In this document: piece by piece, positions 17,066 to 26,813 of the stretch
How the letters are laid out: every line of letters begins with the position of its first letter
How positions within the stretch are numbered: the stretch's first letter is position 1
From: Desulfococcaceae bacterium
Lineage (GTDB): Bacteria > Desulfobacterota > Desulfobacteria > Desulfobacterales > Desulfosalsimonadaceae
Direction: 5' to 3'
NCBI GenBank assembly: GCA_030145385.1
Contig: JAQYVU010000014.1
Span: forward strand, 1-64,000
DNA length: 64,000 bases
The notes under the pieces: generated by a model
What the model saw: only the letters and a program-made list of their open reading frames with translations
Database searches by the model: none
Told to the model about the DNA's origin: nothing
Translations under genes and position numbers: made by a program

Positions 17066-17381
17066 CCTACTTTTCTTTGATGGGCTAAGAAAAGTAGCAA
17101 AAGAAACCCACCCTGCGCTGCGGTGATCCCTGTCCCTCCGGTTTTCGTGGCGGCGGCAAAAACTCGCTGTGAATTTGGAATGCCGGATTTTTGGGCTCCG
17201 TATGAGGGTGTCGCAATTGGGGGGTTTATCTCCATTTACCCGCTCAAACAGTTTGCCCCCTTCTTCCACGAAAACCATCGATTCAGGGCCGCATCGCAAT
17301 GGGGAGAAAACCGGTGCACAACGATGGCCGGAATACCCTTTTCTTTTGGTTCGTTTTCTTTGGGCGTCAAAGAAAATGAAC
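17066..17381. repeat. Hairpin-ended dispersed intergenic element
   Basis: The left end forms a hairpin (CTACTTTTCTT paired with AAGAAAAGTAG, 17067-17099); the right end forms another (GTTCGTTTTCTTTG paired with CAAAGAAAATGAAC, 17349-17381). About 250 GC-richer bases lie between, including the 60-base segment repeated at 14581-14640. From memory, sequences with these two hairpin ends recur in intergenic DNA of many proteobacteria. Confidence 0.7.
17272..17331 (+). repeat. 60-bp direct repeat, right copy
   Basis: This is the partner of 14581-14640 (54 of 60 identical). It lies within the hairpin-ended element to the right of the restriction-modification genes. Confidence 0.85.
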
Positions 17382-17445
17382 AATATCAAATAGTGGGATC
17401 ACGAAAAATCAATCAATTCAAAGTGATGCCATAAACCCGCGATAC

Positions 17446-17487
17446 AAAAAAAAAAACGGCGCTTAAACCCGATGGGTTTAAGCGCCG
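17446..17487 (-). terminator. Rho-independent terminator after the 363-residue hypothetical gene
   Basis: On the minus strand a perfect 14-bp stem (CGGCGCTTAAACCC with its complement, loop ATC) is followed by eleven or more T residues. It lies 140 bases downstream of the gene ending at 17627. A near-identical stem top (GGCGCTTAAA) occurs in the terminator at 19961-20002. Confidence 0.9.
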
Positions 17488-17626
17488 CAGAAGGCTGGCT
17501 GAATGCCGATCAACTCAACAATACCATTTTCACTGAACCTGTTTCCGCTTCCGAACCAATTGAACCTGCCAGCCAGGAAAAAAACTTTAACTCTTTTCCA
17601 GGAATATCCGTCGTATGGCAGCCGAG

Positions 17627-18718
17627 CTAGTCTTCAAGAACAAACGTCTTGTCAAGTGCATTGCTGATCACGTCGTCTTCAAGTTCAGCAGAGTTAAAAT
17701 TTTTGCCTTTTCTTTTTAATGTGGCCATGCCGTCTTGCGCCAGGGCCACAATATTCCGGACCGATTTCTGGTGAAATGCCAGATTCTTGTTCATCAGCCC
17801 CTTTAAGGACATAAAATCCTTTTCACGCATGGAAATGCATTTTAGCACCTCAATGTCATCATCATCCCCCAGAATTATGAGGCATCGGATGGAAAGCTGG
17901 AAAAACCGCAACAGGCTTTTCAGATGACCGTGACTTTTTTGAGAACTATACAGCGCGGAATCCGAATGGGAAAATTCCTCAACCGTATCGCGCACCACCT
18001 TGTAAATCGTTTTCCCCCCTACCAGGGTTAAAAAAACAAAAACTTCCCGCAGCAGCCGGATCAGGGATTCGGTCAGCAACTGGGCCGATTTTTCCTTTTG
18101 GGGATCCAGAGACAGGTACAGGTTGGTCTTGATGGTCTTGATTTTTTCAATAAACCGATCTCCCCATTGGCTTTCGATCAGTGCAGACAGACGGTCGATA
18201 AGCAGCTTATTTTTTCCGTCTCTGGAGAGCAGGACATCTTCCGGCGTAAATTCAAAATCGTGATTTCGCATTGCAAAATGCTCGAATAAAAGCATGTTTA
18301 CAAAAATCAATGCGTTGATGTCCGAGTAATGCAGGTGCAGGGGATAGAAAAAGAAATCCTTTAAAATAAAATCAACATACTGGTTGATCCGGGTGTCATC
18401 CGTGATCAACCGCATCAGACAATTGATAATCGCGGTCCGGTCATCCTGCCGGTTGATTGATTTTAAATCCAGCCATATCAGGGAAAAGGCCTCATCCCAA
18501 TTTTCAAATTCATGACGGTACTGGTTGAATCGGGACCTGCTGAACCGGCCATCTGTATCAAAACAGTCCCGCCACATGCGGATATATTGGTTATTGTTGA
18601 TTTCCACCATGGACCGGACGAGGCGTTTGTCCAGACCGTCGATCATAAATAAGGCATTATAGGTATTCCCGGCCTTACGAATCTTTTTCTTTGATATATT
18701 TTTAACGGTTATTTTCAT
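17627..18718 (-). CDS. Hypothetical protein, 363 residues
   Basis: No domain is recognised. The product begins with a basic N terminus (MKITVKNISKKKIRK), has no signal peptide, and is predicted mostly helical with an aspartate run (GDDDDIEVL) near residue 285. It could be cytoplasmic. A second unknown gene lies 93 bases upstream in the same orientation, and a strong terminator follows, so both probably form one unit. Neighbouring genes do not reveal a role. Confidence 0.72.
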   Translation of the reverse strand: MKITVKNISKKKIRKAGNTYNALFMIDGLDKRLVRSMVEINNNQYIRMWRDCFDTDGRFSRSRFNQYRHEFENWDEAFSLIWLDLKSINRQDDRTAIINCLMRLITDDTRINQYVDFILKDFFFYPLHLHYSDINALIFVNMLLFEHFAMRNHDFEFTPEDVLLSRDGKNKLLIDRLSALIESQWGDRFIEKIKTIKTNLYLSLDPQKEKSAQLLTESLIRLLREVFVFLTLVGGKTIYKVVRDTVEEFSHSDSALYSSQKSHGHLKSLLRFFQLSIRCLIILGDDDDIEVLKCISMREKDFMSLKGLMNKNLAFHQKSVRNIVALAQDGMATLKRKGKNFNSAELEDDVISNALDKTFVLED

Positions 18719-18811
18719 AAATACTCAACATCCACGCATTCTATTCGTATATGCAAAGCCATTGGCATCTGCTGTTTGCAATTAACAATTATGGGAATCC
18801 GGAGTCCACGG

Positions 18812-19531
18812 TCAATTCATAAAACGACTGTGGATCCGGCGGACCAGTTTCTCCAGGTCCTCCCGCTTGAAACGATTTAAATTTGCCAGAATCGTCAGAT
18901 TGGGATCCGGCTGATTCGATTCATTATAAACGACCCGCTTGGAGTCTTTTGCAAGCTCATTGATATACTGCGCCCATAGCATCAGGCATGAATTGATGTT
19001 TTGGGCGCTGCCTTCGTTCCAGTCATTTAAATTGATTTCAATGGTAGAAATTCCGGCAAAGGCAAAAAATTGAAACGCTTTGTAAAGTTTACCGATCAAC
19101 GTGGGATTATCGACGATTTTATTTTTCACCAGATACGCAATATAGGGTTTATCTACGACGCAATCCCCGCATGAAATAACATAATCAAACTGGGATTCTT
19201 TTTCACCGGTGTCTTCCTGATAATGCACCAGACCAAGCCCACGATGCCGGATGGTCAGTTTGTGCTCCTTTGTTCTCTGAGGAATGTCAAGCATCCGGCT
19301 CAGTTGCTTCATGAGCGGCCTGAAGTCCTTCTTGTTTTTTACAAAAGTATTGCTGAGCCGGTAATTATTTAATGTACGCGACAAAAGATAGGCAAACGCC
19401 ACCATACTTTCGCGCCATTCGTTTAACTGCTGTTGCTCATTAATATAAAATTGCCTGGTATCTTCCAGTCCTTGAAACTGTTTGTAAAGTTTTTGTGCTT
19501 CCAGATCAAGTTCAACAGCGTTGTTTATCAT
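18812..19531 (-). CDS. Hypothetical protein, 239 residues
   Basis: No family is recognised. The protein has an N-terminal coiled-coil-like helix (about 1-50), a central beta-rich part with two cysteines (ISCGDCVVDKP), and a basic helical C terminus. It lacks a signal sequence. The cysteine pair might bind metal, which is inference. It is followed by the 363-residue hypothetical gene on the same strand and is likely co-transcribed with it. Confidence 0.72.
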   Translation of the reverse strand: MINNAVELDLEAQKLYKQFQGLEDTRQFYINEQQQLNEWRESMVAFAYLLSRTLNNYRLSNTFVKNKKDFRPLMKQLSRMLDIPQRTKEHKLTIRHRGLGLVHYQEDTGEKESQFDYVISCGDCVVDKPYIAYLVKNKIVDNPTLIGKLYKAFQFFAFAGISTIEINLNDWNEGSAQNINSCLMLWAQYINELAKDSKRVVYNESNQPDPNLTILANLNRFKREDLEKLVRRIHSRFMN

Positions 19532-20101
19532 TTTATTTTTCCTTTAATATCAAAATTTTAAGAATTTTTTATAGAAAATCAGACAATAAAATCTTTTAAG
19601 AAATAAATGCAAAAAATATACCGCGCCACAGGGCATGATATGAAAATAATAACCATTTGTTTTCATAATATTTTTTCAAATATCAACCCACATGAACATC
19701 AACTGAAACCGTGTTGACTGTGTAAAAATATATACAGTTTTATATTTTTTTGGACACGCTGCGACACCACTTAACCGGGGATAACACGCAGGCGAATGTA
19801 TTTTTGGAGGCCTCAGGTGGATAGGGATCATGCATTGGCTCTTGGGCGCAAGTGAATTGAAGCGGGGGAATCATATCAACTTCGAAAATCTCAAATTCCT
19901 TAGAATGACGGCGAATTTATAATACACCGGGTTCAGGGCTTCAATATTGTGGCCGATACAATAAAAAAACGGCGCTTAAATTGAAAATCAATTCAAGCGC
20001 CGCTAATATTTGATTGATGCCTGATTTAAAGGCAAACCAGCGAATCACCCATTTGTTCTTAAAAACACCGGCAGCAGGTTACCAGTGCCGCATGCAATAC
20101 C
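19532..20101. other. Intergenic region, no gene recognised
   Basis: The first 240 bases are strongly AT-rich and probably contain the promoter of the minus-strand gene pair. The middle is more GC-balanced without a supported reading frame. A terminator for the lipoprotein gene to the right lies at 19961-20002. Confidence 0.6.
19961..20002 (-). terminator. Rho-independent terminator after the lipoprotein gene
   Basis: On the minus strand a 15-bp stem with one mismatch (CGGCGCTTGAATTGA against TCAATTTAAGCGCCG, loop TTT) is followed by TTTTTTTAT. It lies 100 bases past the stop of the gene at 20102-20674. Confidence 0.88.
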
Positions 20102-20674
20102 TTACAGATTCTTTACAACATTTCGCACAACCTGAATGGCAATGTCATCCCAGACTTTTTCCACAACCCCCGTCTGGCTCGAACCACCGATCGTGGGATC
20201 CTTTAATTCTGAAAAAAAAGTTTCTTTCCAGCGTTTTTTCCCAATGGAAAATTCCGCTTCCAGCGTGCATCTTGCAACGTCGATAGCCGGCGTCACATTA
20301 AAAATGCCGGCAGAATACTCGAACTCTGTTTTAGCATTATATATGTCTATCGTAAGGATCTTTTTTGATGAATCGTTCACGCCAATCGCACTATCCAGTC
20401 CTTCCGATATTCGGTTTGCCAAGCCGACACCGATGGGTATCCTCGTTTGCGAAACGCCGCCGACATACCCGGACGCACCCTGCACATCAACACGTTCCGG
20501 AAATGAGGGAGGAACCCATTTAACTGCAATCGGGCCTTTTGCCTTAACGGCAAGATCCTTCGCAGAGCTGACAGCCGAATAGGAAAGCCGATTATTAAAC
20601 GGCAGATTGACCGCACATCCGGAACAGAATACAGCTACCATAACAATAACAAAAAATATTCTCAACTTCTTCAT
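20102..20674 (-). CDS. Putative outer-membrane lipoprotein (YajG-like)
   Basis: The 190-residue protein starts with a lipoprotein signal (FCSGC, Cys at about 20). The mature domain is mixed alpha/beta and resembles YajG-type or related small lipoproteins of unknown function by its overall pattern (PFNNRLSYSAV, then SEGLDSAIGVN, then LTIDIYNAKTEF), but identity is weak. I chose ATG 20674 because GGAGG lies at good spacing and because the signal starts there; an upstream in-frame start adds twelve residues with no purpose. Confidence 0.75.
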   Translation of the reverse strand: MKKLRIFFVIVMVAVFCSGCAVNLPFNNRLSYSAVSSAKDLAVKAKGPIAVKWVPPSFPERVDVQGASGYVGGVSQTRIPIGVGLANRISEGLDSAIGVNDSSKKILTIDIYNAKTEFEYSAGIFNVTPAIDVARCTLEAEFSIGKKRWKETFFSELKDPTIGGSSQTGVVEKVWDDIAIQVVRNVVKNL

Positions 20675-20726
20675 CAAAGCGTCCTCCACTGTTGTTTTCG
20701 ATTCTGTCACTGTTTATTCACAATTT

Positions 20727-21284
20727 TTATTTTGCAGGACCAAACGAACGGATAAAAAGATCACGCAGTGCCTGGCGGCCGTCATCGGAGAGGTTGCGGG
20801 TGCCGGTGCCGGCAAACGTTTCTGCGGTAATCACCGGTGTGCTCTCAACCCATTGGCTGTCTTCCCAGGAAAACCAGCCCTTTCGTTCCTGATCATAGAC
20901 GCTCAGCGGCCGGTTAAACAGTTTTGCCAGCTCGACCCCCCAGCCGGTGCCACCCTTAACGGTGTTGTCCGCCTGAATCCAGCCGACCGCAACAACATGG
21001 TGACCGTTATTGACCATGTGAAAAATGGTCTGGATGACTTTACGGATCTTATCTGTTTTGGAATAATTACGTTTCATCAGCTTGGACACAATCTCCATAC
21101 TGACATCACCTTTTTGCAGCTCCTCCTGATTCAGCACCTTGACGCCCCGGGTGCGCTCGGCATTGTGCCCTTCAAAGGATATATTCACTTCTTCCATGTT
21201 CCAGGCTTCAGCAAGTTTGCCGAATTCCGCCTCGGTGCCCTTGTGACCGCCGCTGTACAGCGTAATTTTTGAAATGTCCGTCAT
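20727..21284 (-). CDS. SLOG/Rossmann-like protein of unknown function
   Basis: The 185-residue soluble protein begins with a beta strand and glycine loop (ITLYSGGHKGTEAEFG) reminiscent of the nucleotide-binding SLOG fold (LOG, DprA, MoCo-carrier type). Further conserved-looking blocks are GGTGWGVELAKLFNRPL and FAGTGTRNLSDDGR, which would form a second phosphate- or nucleoside-binding face. No catalytic assignment is possible. A terminator-like hairpin lies 40 bases upstream of the start codon, which may act as an attenuator. It is separated from the lipoprotein gene by 52 bases. Confidence 0.6.
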   Translation of the reverse strand: MTDISKITLYSGGHKGTEAEFGKLAEAWNMEEVNISFEGHNAERTRGVKVLNQEELQKGDVSMEIVSKLMKRNYSKTDKIRKVIQTIFHMVNNGHHVVAVGWIQADNTVKGGTGWGVELAKLFNRPLSVYDQERKGWFSWEDSQWVESTPVITAETFAGTGTRNLSDDGRQALRDLFIRSFGPAK

Positions 21285-21690
21285 TGTTATCTCCTGAGTT
21301 TATTTTAAGATGTTATATGATTATGCAAAAAAAACACCCCGCCGCATTTCGGCAGGGTGAGCGTCTAAGTTAAGTCACCTTTTCTGTATTGCAACCCTGG
21401 GCATCATCTTTTTTTTCAAACAAGCCTGACAGCTTCACAAAAAGTCCGAATTCCGGTATTTCTTTTTTGATCAAAAATATTTCAGCATGGCAGATACAAC
21501 CGGACCTTTTCACTATTTTTCACGGCCACTATAACCTCTTGAAAACCAGATTTTTTTCTATATAATAAGCATATACCAATTTTTTTCACATTGCCGCTAT
21601 TGCCCGGTATTTTTTCCGGGACAGCCTTAATTATAGTCATTTTAAACTTTAGTCACTTTAGATCACTATTTTTCCATCAAGGAGGAAATC
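21285..21690. other. Intergenic region with leader hairpin and repeat fragment
   Basis: The region separates divergent genes. It contains a terminator-like hairpin for minus-strand transcripts (21327-21359) and a short fragment of dispersed repeat family 1 around 21431-21457. The rest is AT-rich; a GGAGGAAA ribosome site precedes the plus-strand gene at 21691. Confidence 0.65.
21327..21359 (-). terminator. Terminator-like hairpin in the leader of the SLOG-like gene
   Basis: The minus strand reads a 10-bp stem with one mismatch (CACCCTGCCG paired with CGGCGGGGTG, loop AAATG) followed by eight T residues. It lies about 43 bases before the start codon at 21284 and there is no minus-strand gene close upstream, so attenuation or a regulatory RNA is possible. 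Confidence 0.7.
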
Positions 21691-22344
21691 ATGACACCGG
21701 CATCTGAGATGGCGCTTGAAGGACTGAGAGACTTTTCGACGATTAAATGGTATATTATTCCGTTGCTGGCCATCGTATTTTACATCTATACCGCTGAAAT
21801 AAAAAAAGCCAGGGATTCGGGCAACTGGGATGCGGTATTTGCCGGCCTGGCACTCTTTGGAACAGATTTTTTATTTGAGACCATCAACGGGTGGATATTT
21901 CACCTGACCGGGCATTCAGCTTTGTGGACCACGCCCGGCGCAACAGCGCTGCGGACCACGGTGGGATGGAACATTGAAATCATGTTCATGTTTGCCATTG
22001 CCGGCATCATCTATTACAACACGCTGTCCGGCGACAAAAACGCCAAAATTATCGGAATCCCGGACCGCCTGTTCTGGACGATCGGCTATGCCGTGTTTTG
22101 CGTGTTTATCGAATGTCTGCTGAATATGGGCGACCACCTGGTATGGGAATACGCATTCTGGAAGCGGACACCGGCAGGGGTGCTGCCAATATTTTTCTGC
22201 GGATATTTCCCTTTGTTCTTGAGCCCTATGCTGGCCGTCAGCCTGAAAACCAGGGCCGTAAAAATCTTGTATCTCAGCGGCATCTATGCCGCGGCAGTGA
22301 CCATGAATATTCTGGCATTCGGCTTTCTGGGATGGAATTATTAA
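21691..22344 (+). CDS. Hypothetical integral membrane protein
   Basis: The 217-residue protein has about six transmembrane helices spread over its length, with short loops containing Trp and His (FHLTGHSALWTTPGA, MGDHLVWEYAFW). No transporter or enzyme family is recognised. The ribosome site GGAGGAAATC is excellent. It converges with the flavoprotein gene, four bases separating the stops. Confidence 0.72.
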   Translation: MTPASEMALEGLRDFSTIKWYIIPLLAIVFYIYTAEIKKARDSGNWDAVFAGLALFGTDFLFETINGWIFHLTGHSALWTTPGATALRTTVGWNIEIMFMFAIAGIIYYNTLSGDKNAKIIGIPDRLFWTIGYAVFCVFIECLLNMGDHLVWEYAFWKRTPAGVLPIFFCGYFPLFLSPMLAVSLKTRAVKILYLSGIYAAAVTMNILAFGFLGWNY

Positions 22345-22348
22345 GGAT

Positions 22349-22945
22349 TTAAATCAATTTTAACGCCAAAGTCCTGGCTTTTGCCTGTACCCGTGCAGAC
22401 AGCCGATAATCAGGCTCTTTGGCGACCATACCCGTAAAAAGGGTGCCGACCGACCGAGCGCCCAGCATTTGCGTAGTCGATTGAAGTTGTTTATGACTGT
22501 TGAAACACCAGCGCCCTAAAATCCCGGGAGCCGCGCATGAAGAGACCAGCACTGCTTTTTTCCTCAAGACATTCGCTTTTCGATATTGGGGTGCATTCAT
22601 ATCCCATGGCCAATAGCCATAAACCACCAGACGCTCCATAAAACGCTGGAAAACAGCTGTAACCGTTCCGAAGTTAGTGGGCGCGGCAAGAATATACCCA
22701 TCACTGTTTTCAATCTTATTGATCAGTTCCTGCATACCGTCCTGTTGAATACATTCTCCCGGAGCCGTGCCCGGCTGCTGGGTGCACTCCCGGCAATTCA
22801 GGCAGAACTTGACCGGATATTCACGCAAAAGGACAATTTCGACCCCAGCCCCGGTGGCTGTCAGCGCCTCTGCCATGATTTCAACAACCTGATCGGTAAT
22901 CCCGTCATCCCGATATGAACCATTAATCGCAAGTATCCTGATCAT
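22349..22945 (-). CDS. Flavodoxin-fold NAD(P)H-dependent reductase (iron-sulfur flavoprotein-like)
   Basis: The 198-residue protein has the FMN-binding loop of the NADPH-dependent FMN reductase superfamily (ILAINGSYRDDGIT) and a cysteine cluster FCLNCRECTQQ with a further Cys in GECIQQDGM, as in iron-sulfur flavoproteins of anaerobes. APTNFGTVTAVFQRFMER is the typical second flavin loop. Such proteins shuttle electrons to quinones, metals or oxygen species. Whether an iron-sulfur cluster is bound cannot be decided because spacing is not the canonical compact one. Confidence 0.85.
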   Translation of the reverse strand: MIRILAINGSYRDDGITDQVVEIMAEALTATGAGVEIVLLREYPVKFCLNCRECTQQPGTAPGECIQQDGMQELINKIENSDGYILAAPTNFGTVTAVFQRFMERLVVYGYWPWDMNAPQYRKANVLRKKAVLVSSCAAPGILGRWCFNSHKQLQSTTQMLGARSVGTLFTGMVAKEPDYRLSARVQAKARTLALKLI

Positions 22946-22980
22946 GATTTTCCTGTATTTTAAAAATGAACTGATCTTTT

Positions 22981-23008
22981 TCCGCAGTGACGAAGAATGC
23001 AGTACAAC
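22981..23008 (-). repeat. Fragment of dispersed repeat family 1
   Basis: TCCGCAGTGACGAAGAATGC and a few following bases match the interior of copy B in the same plus-strand reading. The match fades after about 28 bases, so this is a decayed or truncated copy. Confidence 0.6.
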
Positions 23009-23040
23009 CCAAAAGCCAACTTCTGCCCTGCCTCATTCCA

Positions 23041-23130
23041 TTACCCGGAAGAAGTCATATTGGTATTTTTGCCAGTATCCTTAATTCGATCCATTACGTC
23101 TTCGGCCTGCTTGACGGCTTCTTCCGCCTT
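23041..23130 (-). pseudogene. Truncated duplicate of the small membrane/coiled-coil gene
   Basis: Immediately after the kinase stop codon the minus strand encodes KAEEAVKQAEDVMDRIKDTG and ten more residues before TAA. This aligns with the C-terminal half of the intact small protein upstream of the kinase (KAEEAARQVEEAMDRIKKSA). No start codon or membrane segment remains, so it is a remnant. The nucleotide match includes CTTAATTCGATCCATT in both copies. Confidence 0.8.
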
Positions 23131-23131
23131 T

Positions 23132-26100
23132 TTAATTGTTTTTTGTCTGATCCAGAACCCTTCGCACTGTTTTGGCGAGTATTTTCCGGTCAACAGGTTT
23201 CATAATATAGCCACTGGCTCCCATTCTTACCGCTTTTTGGTCGTTGATTTTTCTGCTATACCCGGTACAGATGATGGTTTTAATATCAGCCCTGATTTTT
23301 ATCAATTCCTTTATCAATTGATCGCCTGTCATTTGAGGCATCGTCATATCCGTAATGACCAGATCGAATTTTGCAGGATCGGCTTTAAATCTTGCCAATG
23401 CCTTTGACGGGTCTGTTTCTGTTTCCACCGCATAACCTGTCCGCTCCAGCAGCTGTTGCCCCATTTTTACCAGGGATGCCTCATCATCAACAAAAAGGAT
23501 GGTTTCGCCTCCTGTCGGAAGCGTTTCAGTGGTGTCGACAACATCTGCAGGCAAAAAGCTTGTGGGCCGAAAATAACAGATAAAGGCGGAGCCTTTTCCG
23601 GGTTTGTTCTCAATCTTTATAAACCCGTCATGTCCTTTAATGATACCATGAACGACAGCCAGCCCCATGCCGGAGCCTTTATCGATATCTTTGGTCGTAA
23701 AAAACGGATCAAAAATGTGTTCCAGAATATCCTCCGGAATTCCGTGGCCGGTATCGGAAACAGTCAGCCGCACATATTCACCTGGCATAAGAATCTGGTC
23801 AAAAGAACAAAGCCGGTCTTTAAGGGTCATATTCTCAAGGGTTAATTCTAAAATACCGCCGGTGTCTTCCATGGACTGGGCGGCATTGTTGCATAGGTTT
23901 ATCATTAATTGATGGATTTGAGTCCGGTCCCCCATCACCGGATGACAATCTTCGGGTATGTTTACCTTAAATTCAATGTTGGCGGGGATGGATATTCTTA
24001 AAAATTTAATAGAATCATTTACAACCCTGACCATATCAAGAGGCTGTCTTTTATCGCGGCTTTTCCGGCTGAAACTCAGGAGTTGCTTGACAACATCCTT
24101 GCCGCGCAAACTGGCATTACGCACTTCTAATAAAAAATCATATGTCGGGTTCCACGCCGGGATATCATCAATTGCCAGCTCGGCGTTGCCAAGAATAATT
24201 CCCAGGATATTATTAAATTCATGGGCGACACCGCCTGCAAGCGTTCCAATCGATTCCATTTTACGGGCCTGGAGCAATTGTGCTTCGAGCGCTGCTTTTT
24301 CTTTTTCAGCAAGGACTCTCTCGGTGATATCCTGCCCGGACCCTCTCATTAGAAAAGGATTGCTACTTTCATCATAGATAACGCGCCCCACCCCATGAAT
24401 GATTCGTTGCCCGCCACCAGGCAAAACAATCCGAAATTCAGATTCATAGCGCCCGTTTCCTTTGATGGCTTTTTCAAGAGCATTTTTTACATCTTTAAAA
24501 TCCTTCTTATCAATCCTTTCTTCAAAAGCCTGAAAGGCAATTATCGGATTGTTCTGCGCAAAACCGAAAATCTTCAACATCTCTTCCGAGCAATTTAAAA
24601 TATCGGCGGACAAGTCCCAAACCCAGCTTCCAATATGAGTGATACGCTGGGCCTCAACAAGATTGCGTTCACTTTCGCGTAATGCGATTTCCATTTTTTT
24701 ACGTTCGGAAATATCGCTGATAAACCCTTCCAGTATCAACGGACCGTTTTCACCTTCCTGCTGGGCCGTGCCTTTTTCCCAAAGCCATCTCTCAGTGGCA
24801 TTCCTGTCAATGATTCTATATTCGATTGTAAACGGCCGATTTTCATTCAACGCCAGTTGAACTTCGTTCCACACATTTTGCCGATCCCCCTGAACAATCA
24901 GGTCACCATATACGGCAATCCGGTTTAAAATAAGTTCGGACGACTTATAACCCGTTAAGGCTTCACAGCCGTCGCTGATATATAACATTGTCCAGTCTTT
25001 ATCATTCCGACAACGGTAGGCCATCCCGGGCAAATTCCCGATCAGGGTTGACAGCTGGCGCTCACTCTCTTTCAGTGCCTCTTCAGCTTTTTTCTTCTCA
25101 AAAATTTCTTTTCGTAATCGTCGATTCCAAAAGAATATGATCAAACAGATCATTGTTGAGACAGCGATTACACTGCCGATTATTTTCCAGACAAGACCCC
25201 AGTCAACTCCCTTTTCAAAGCGAATCGTAACCCACCGATCGTATATGGAATTTTTTTTCTCTTTTTGGATGGATGTCAATGTCTTGTTCAGGATAGGCAG
25301 CATCTCGGGCCAGTCTTTCCGGACAGCAACGGATAATTTGTAATCATAAGGTGTGTTGGCGGCGATTTTAAGGTTGGTGATTCTATGTTCCCTGATCTGC
25401 CATATAACTGCTGCCATCCCACCGGCATAGGCATCGGCTTTCCCTTCGGAAACCAAACGAAGGCCCTTTTCATAATCTTCGGAAAGTACCAGCTGGATTC
25501 CAGGAAAATCCCGCTTAATCCCTTGTTCAGTAACATGCCCTTTGCCAACAACAACTTTTTTCCCGTTAAGATCTTTCAGAGAAGTGACCAATGGGAAATC
25601 GCTTCTGGTCACCAGCACAACCGGAACAACATGATAGGTTTGAGAAAAATTCATTTCATTTTTGTTTTCCTCCCTTGGCGTTGCTGCAACCAGGATATCT
25701 ACTTCCCGGCGCATAGCCATTTCCCAGGCTTCTGAAAAACTATACACGGTCACTATATCAAAGGGTATTTCGATCCTGTTTTCGATTTCCCGTATATAAT
25801 CGATGAATATTCCCTGGGGATCGCCCGAGTCATCTAAAAACGCATATGGAGGGACATTCGTCCATACACCGATTTTGATATGCGCATGTTCTTTCAACCA
25901 TGACTGCTCATCTGCGGACAAGAGCTGTTTTGGGGCTATTCCGATTGAGCCGTATGGTTCAACGCGAAACCATCTGTAATATATGTTCACGAACTTTTCC
26001 GTAGAAATTGAAGACAGCCCCTTATTAATAATGGAAATCAATTCAGGCCAGTCTTTGCGGATAGAATAGACGACATCTAACGGATTTTTTGATGCGACAT

Positions 26101-26776
26101 AGCCGACCTTTATCGACTGTGAATAATGCTTGCGAAGCGTAAAATAGGTTGAGGTGCTTGTAATACTTGCATCCGCTTTTCCCTCTATCATGATCCTGGC
26201 GCATTCAATTTCAGAATCAGCGTCTATCACCTTTATGTTATGAAAAGGCTTAAGGAGAGCTGAATAAAATTCATTTCCTTTTTGTACAGCTATTGTTTTG
26301 CCGTCCAAATCCTCGATTTTATTTATTTCTAAAGCACTCCCAGCTCGAACTGCAAATAGGGCATATTCAGTGACATAGGTTTGAGAGAAAGCAAAAAACG
26401 GTTTTCTCGCTTCTAAAGGGGCCGATGCACAGAGGCCGTCAATCTCATGGTTTTTCGCTTTCTCCACAATTGCTGCCCATTTGCCGGTTACAAGTTCTAT
26501 ATTCGCGCCGGTCGCTTCATTTATGTGCTGGATCAGATCAACATCAAACCCTTCAAGTTGGCCGTCCTGCTTCCTGGACACATAAGGTTCCCAGGTTTCA
26601 TCCGTGCCAATTCGGATAACCGGATGGGCATCGAGAAATGCTTTTTCCTGATCGCTAAGCTTAATTTTTATTGTGCCGGAAAGGAGATGTTGTTTCGAAT
26701 CCGGGATTTGGGTTGCGTAAGACAGTGCGGAAAACACCAGCAGACAAATGAAAATTATTGGAAAAAGTCTATGCAT
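23132..26776 (-). CDS. Hybrid sensor histidine kinase with two periplasmic substrate-binding domains
   Basis: The 1214-residue protein has a signal/anchor helix, two SBP_bac_3 domains (about 53-272 and 284-515), a membrane helix (about 529-548), two PAS domains (about 573-695 and 703-815), a HisKA domain with phospho-His in [12 protein letters not shown] near 853, an HATPase domain (N box [14 protein letters not shown] boxes VSDTGHGIP and [11 protein letters not shown]) and a C-terminal receiver (phospho-Asp in [10 protein letters not shown] near 1140). The layout is that of a BvgS-like sensor of amino-acid-type ligands, here with its own receiver instead of an Hpt. I use ATG 26776 because AAAAGG precedes it and the signal peptide starts there. 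A DNA-binding partner is not adjacent. Confidence 0.93.
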   Translation of the reverse strand: MHRLFPIIFICLLVFSALSYATQIPDSKQHLLSGTIKIKLSDQEKAFLDAHPVIRIGTDETWEPYVSRKQDGQLEGFDVDLIQHINEATGANIELVTGKWAAIVEKAKNHEIDGLCASAPLEARKPFFAFSQTYVTEYALFAVRAGSALEINKIEDLDGKTIAVQKGNEFYSALLKPFHNIKVIDADSEIECARIMIEGKADASITSTSTYFTLRKHYSQSIKVGYVASKNPLDVVYSIRKDWPELISIINKGLSSISTEKFVNIYYRWFRVEPYGSIGIAPKQLLSADEQSWLKEHAHIKIGVWTNVPPYAFLDDSGDPQGIFIDYIREIENRIEIPFDIVTVYSFSEAWEMAMRREVDILVAATPREENKNEMNFSQTYHVVPVVLVTRSDFPLVTSLKDLNGKKVVVGKGHVTEQGIKRDFPGIQLVLSEDYEKGLRLVSEGKADAYAGGMAAVIWQIREHRITNLKIAANTPYDYKLSVAVRKDWPEMLPILNKTLTSIQKEKKNSIYDRWVTIRFEKGVDWGLVWKIIGSVIAVSTMICLIIFFWNRRLRKEIFEKKKAEEALKESERQLSTLIGNLPGMAYRCRNDKDWTMLYISDGCEALTGYKSSELILNRIAVYGDLIVQGDRQNVWNEVQLALNENRPFTIEYRIIDRNATERWLWEKGTAQQEGENGPLILEGFISDISERKKMEIALRESERNLVEAQRITHIGSWVWDLSADILNCSEEMLKIFGFAQNNPIIAFQAFEERIDKKDFKDVKNALEKAIKGNGRYESEFRIVLPGGGQRIIHGVGRVIYDESSNPFLMRGSGQDITERVLAEKEKAALEAQLLQARKMESIGTLAGGVAHEFNNILGIILGNAELAIDDIPAWNPTYDFLLEVRNASLRGKDVVKQLLSFSRKSRDKRQPLDMVRVVNDSIKFLRISIPANIEFKVNIPEDCHPVMGDRTQIHQLMINLCNNAAQSMEDTGGILELTLENMTLKDRLCSFDQILMPGEYVRLTVSDTGHGIPEDILEHIFDPFFTTKDIDKGSGMGLAVVHGIIKGHDGFIKIENKPGKGSAFICYFRPTSFLPADVVDTTETLPTGGETILFVDDEASLVKMGQQLLERTGYAVETETDPSKALARFKADPAKFDLVITDMTMPQMTGDQLIKELIKIRADIKTIICTGYSRKINDQKAVRMGASGYIMKPVDRKILAKTVRRVLDQTKNN

Positions 26777-26813
26777 AAAACCTTTTTGACAGAGCATTGG
26801 ACGGCAAACGCAA

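Larger units (their letters stand above)
16838..17626. other. Intergenic region right of the restriction island
   Basis: From left to right it holds the C-box, AT-rich sequence, a hairpin-ended dispersed element (17066-17381), and a factor-independent terminator (17446-17487). Open frames inside the element are not supported as genes. Confidence 0.7.

Noticed and set aside
17033-17389. 118-residue minus-strand ORF inside the hairpin-ended element
   Set aside because: It coincides with the dispersed element, has an odd composition and no ribosome site; homologous hypotheticals would arise from the same repeat.
17472-17630. 52-codon plus-strand ORF starting MGLSAAEG
   Set aside because: It overlaps a strong terminator of the opposite gene, has no ribosome site and no recognised family.
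20607-21272. 221-residue plus-strand ORF opposite the SLOG-like gene
   Set aside because: Antisense to a better supported gene with coherent fold motifs; no ribosome site.
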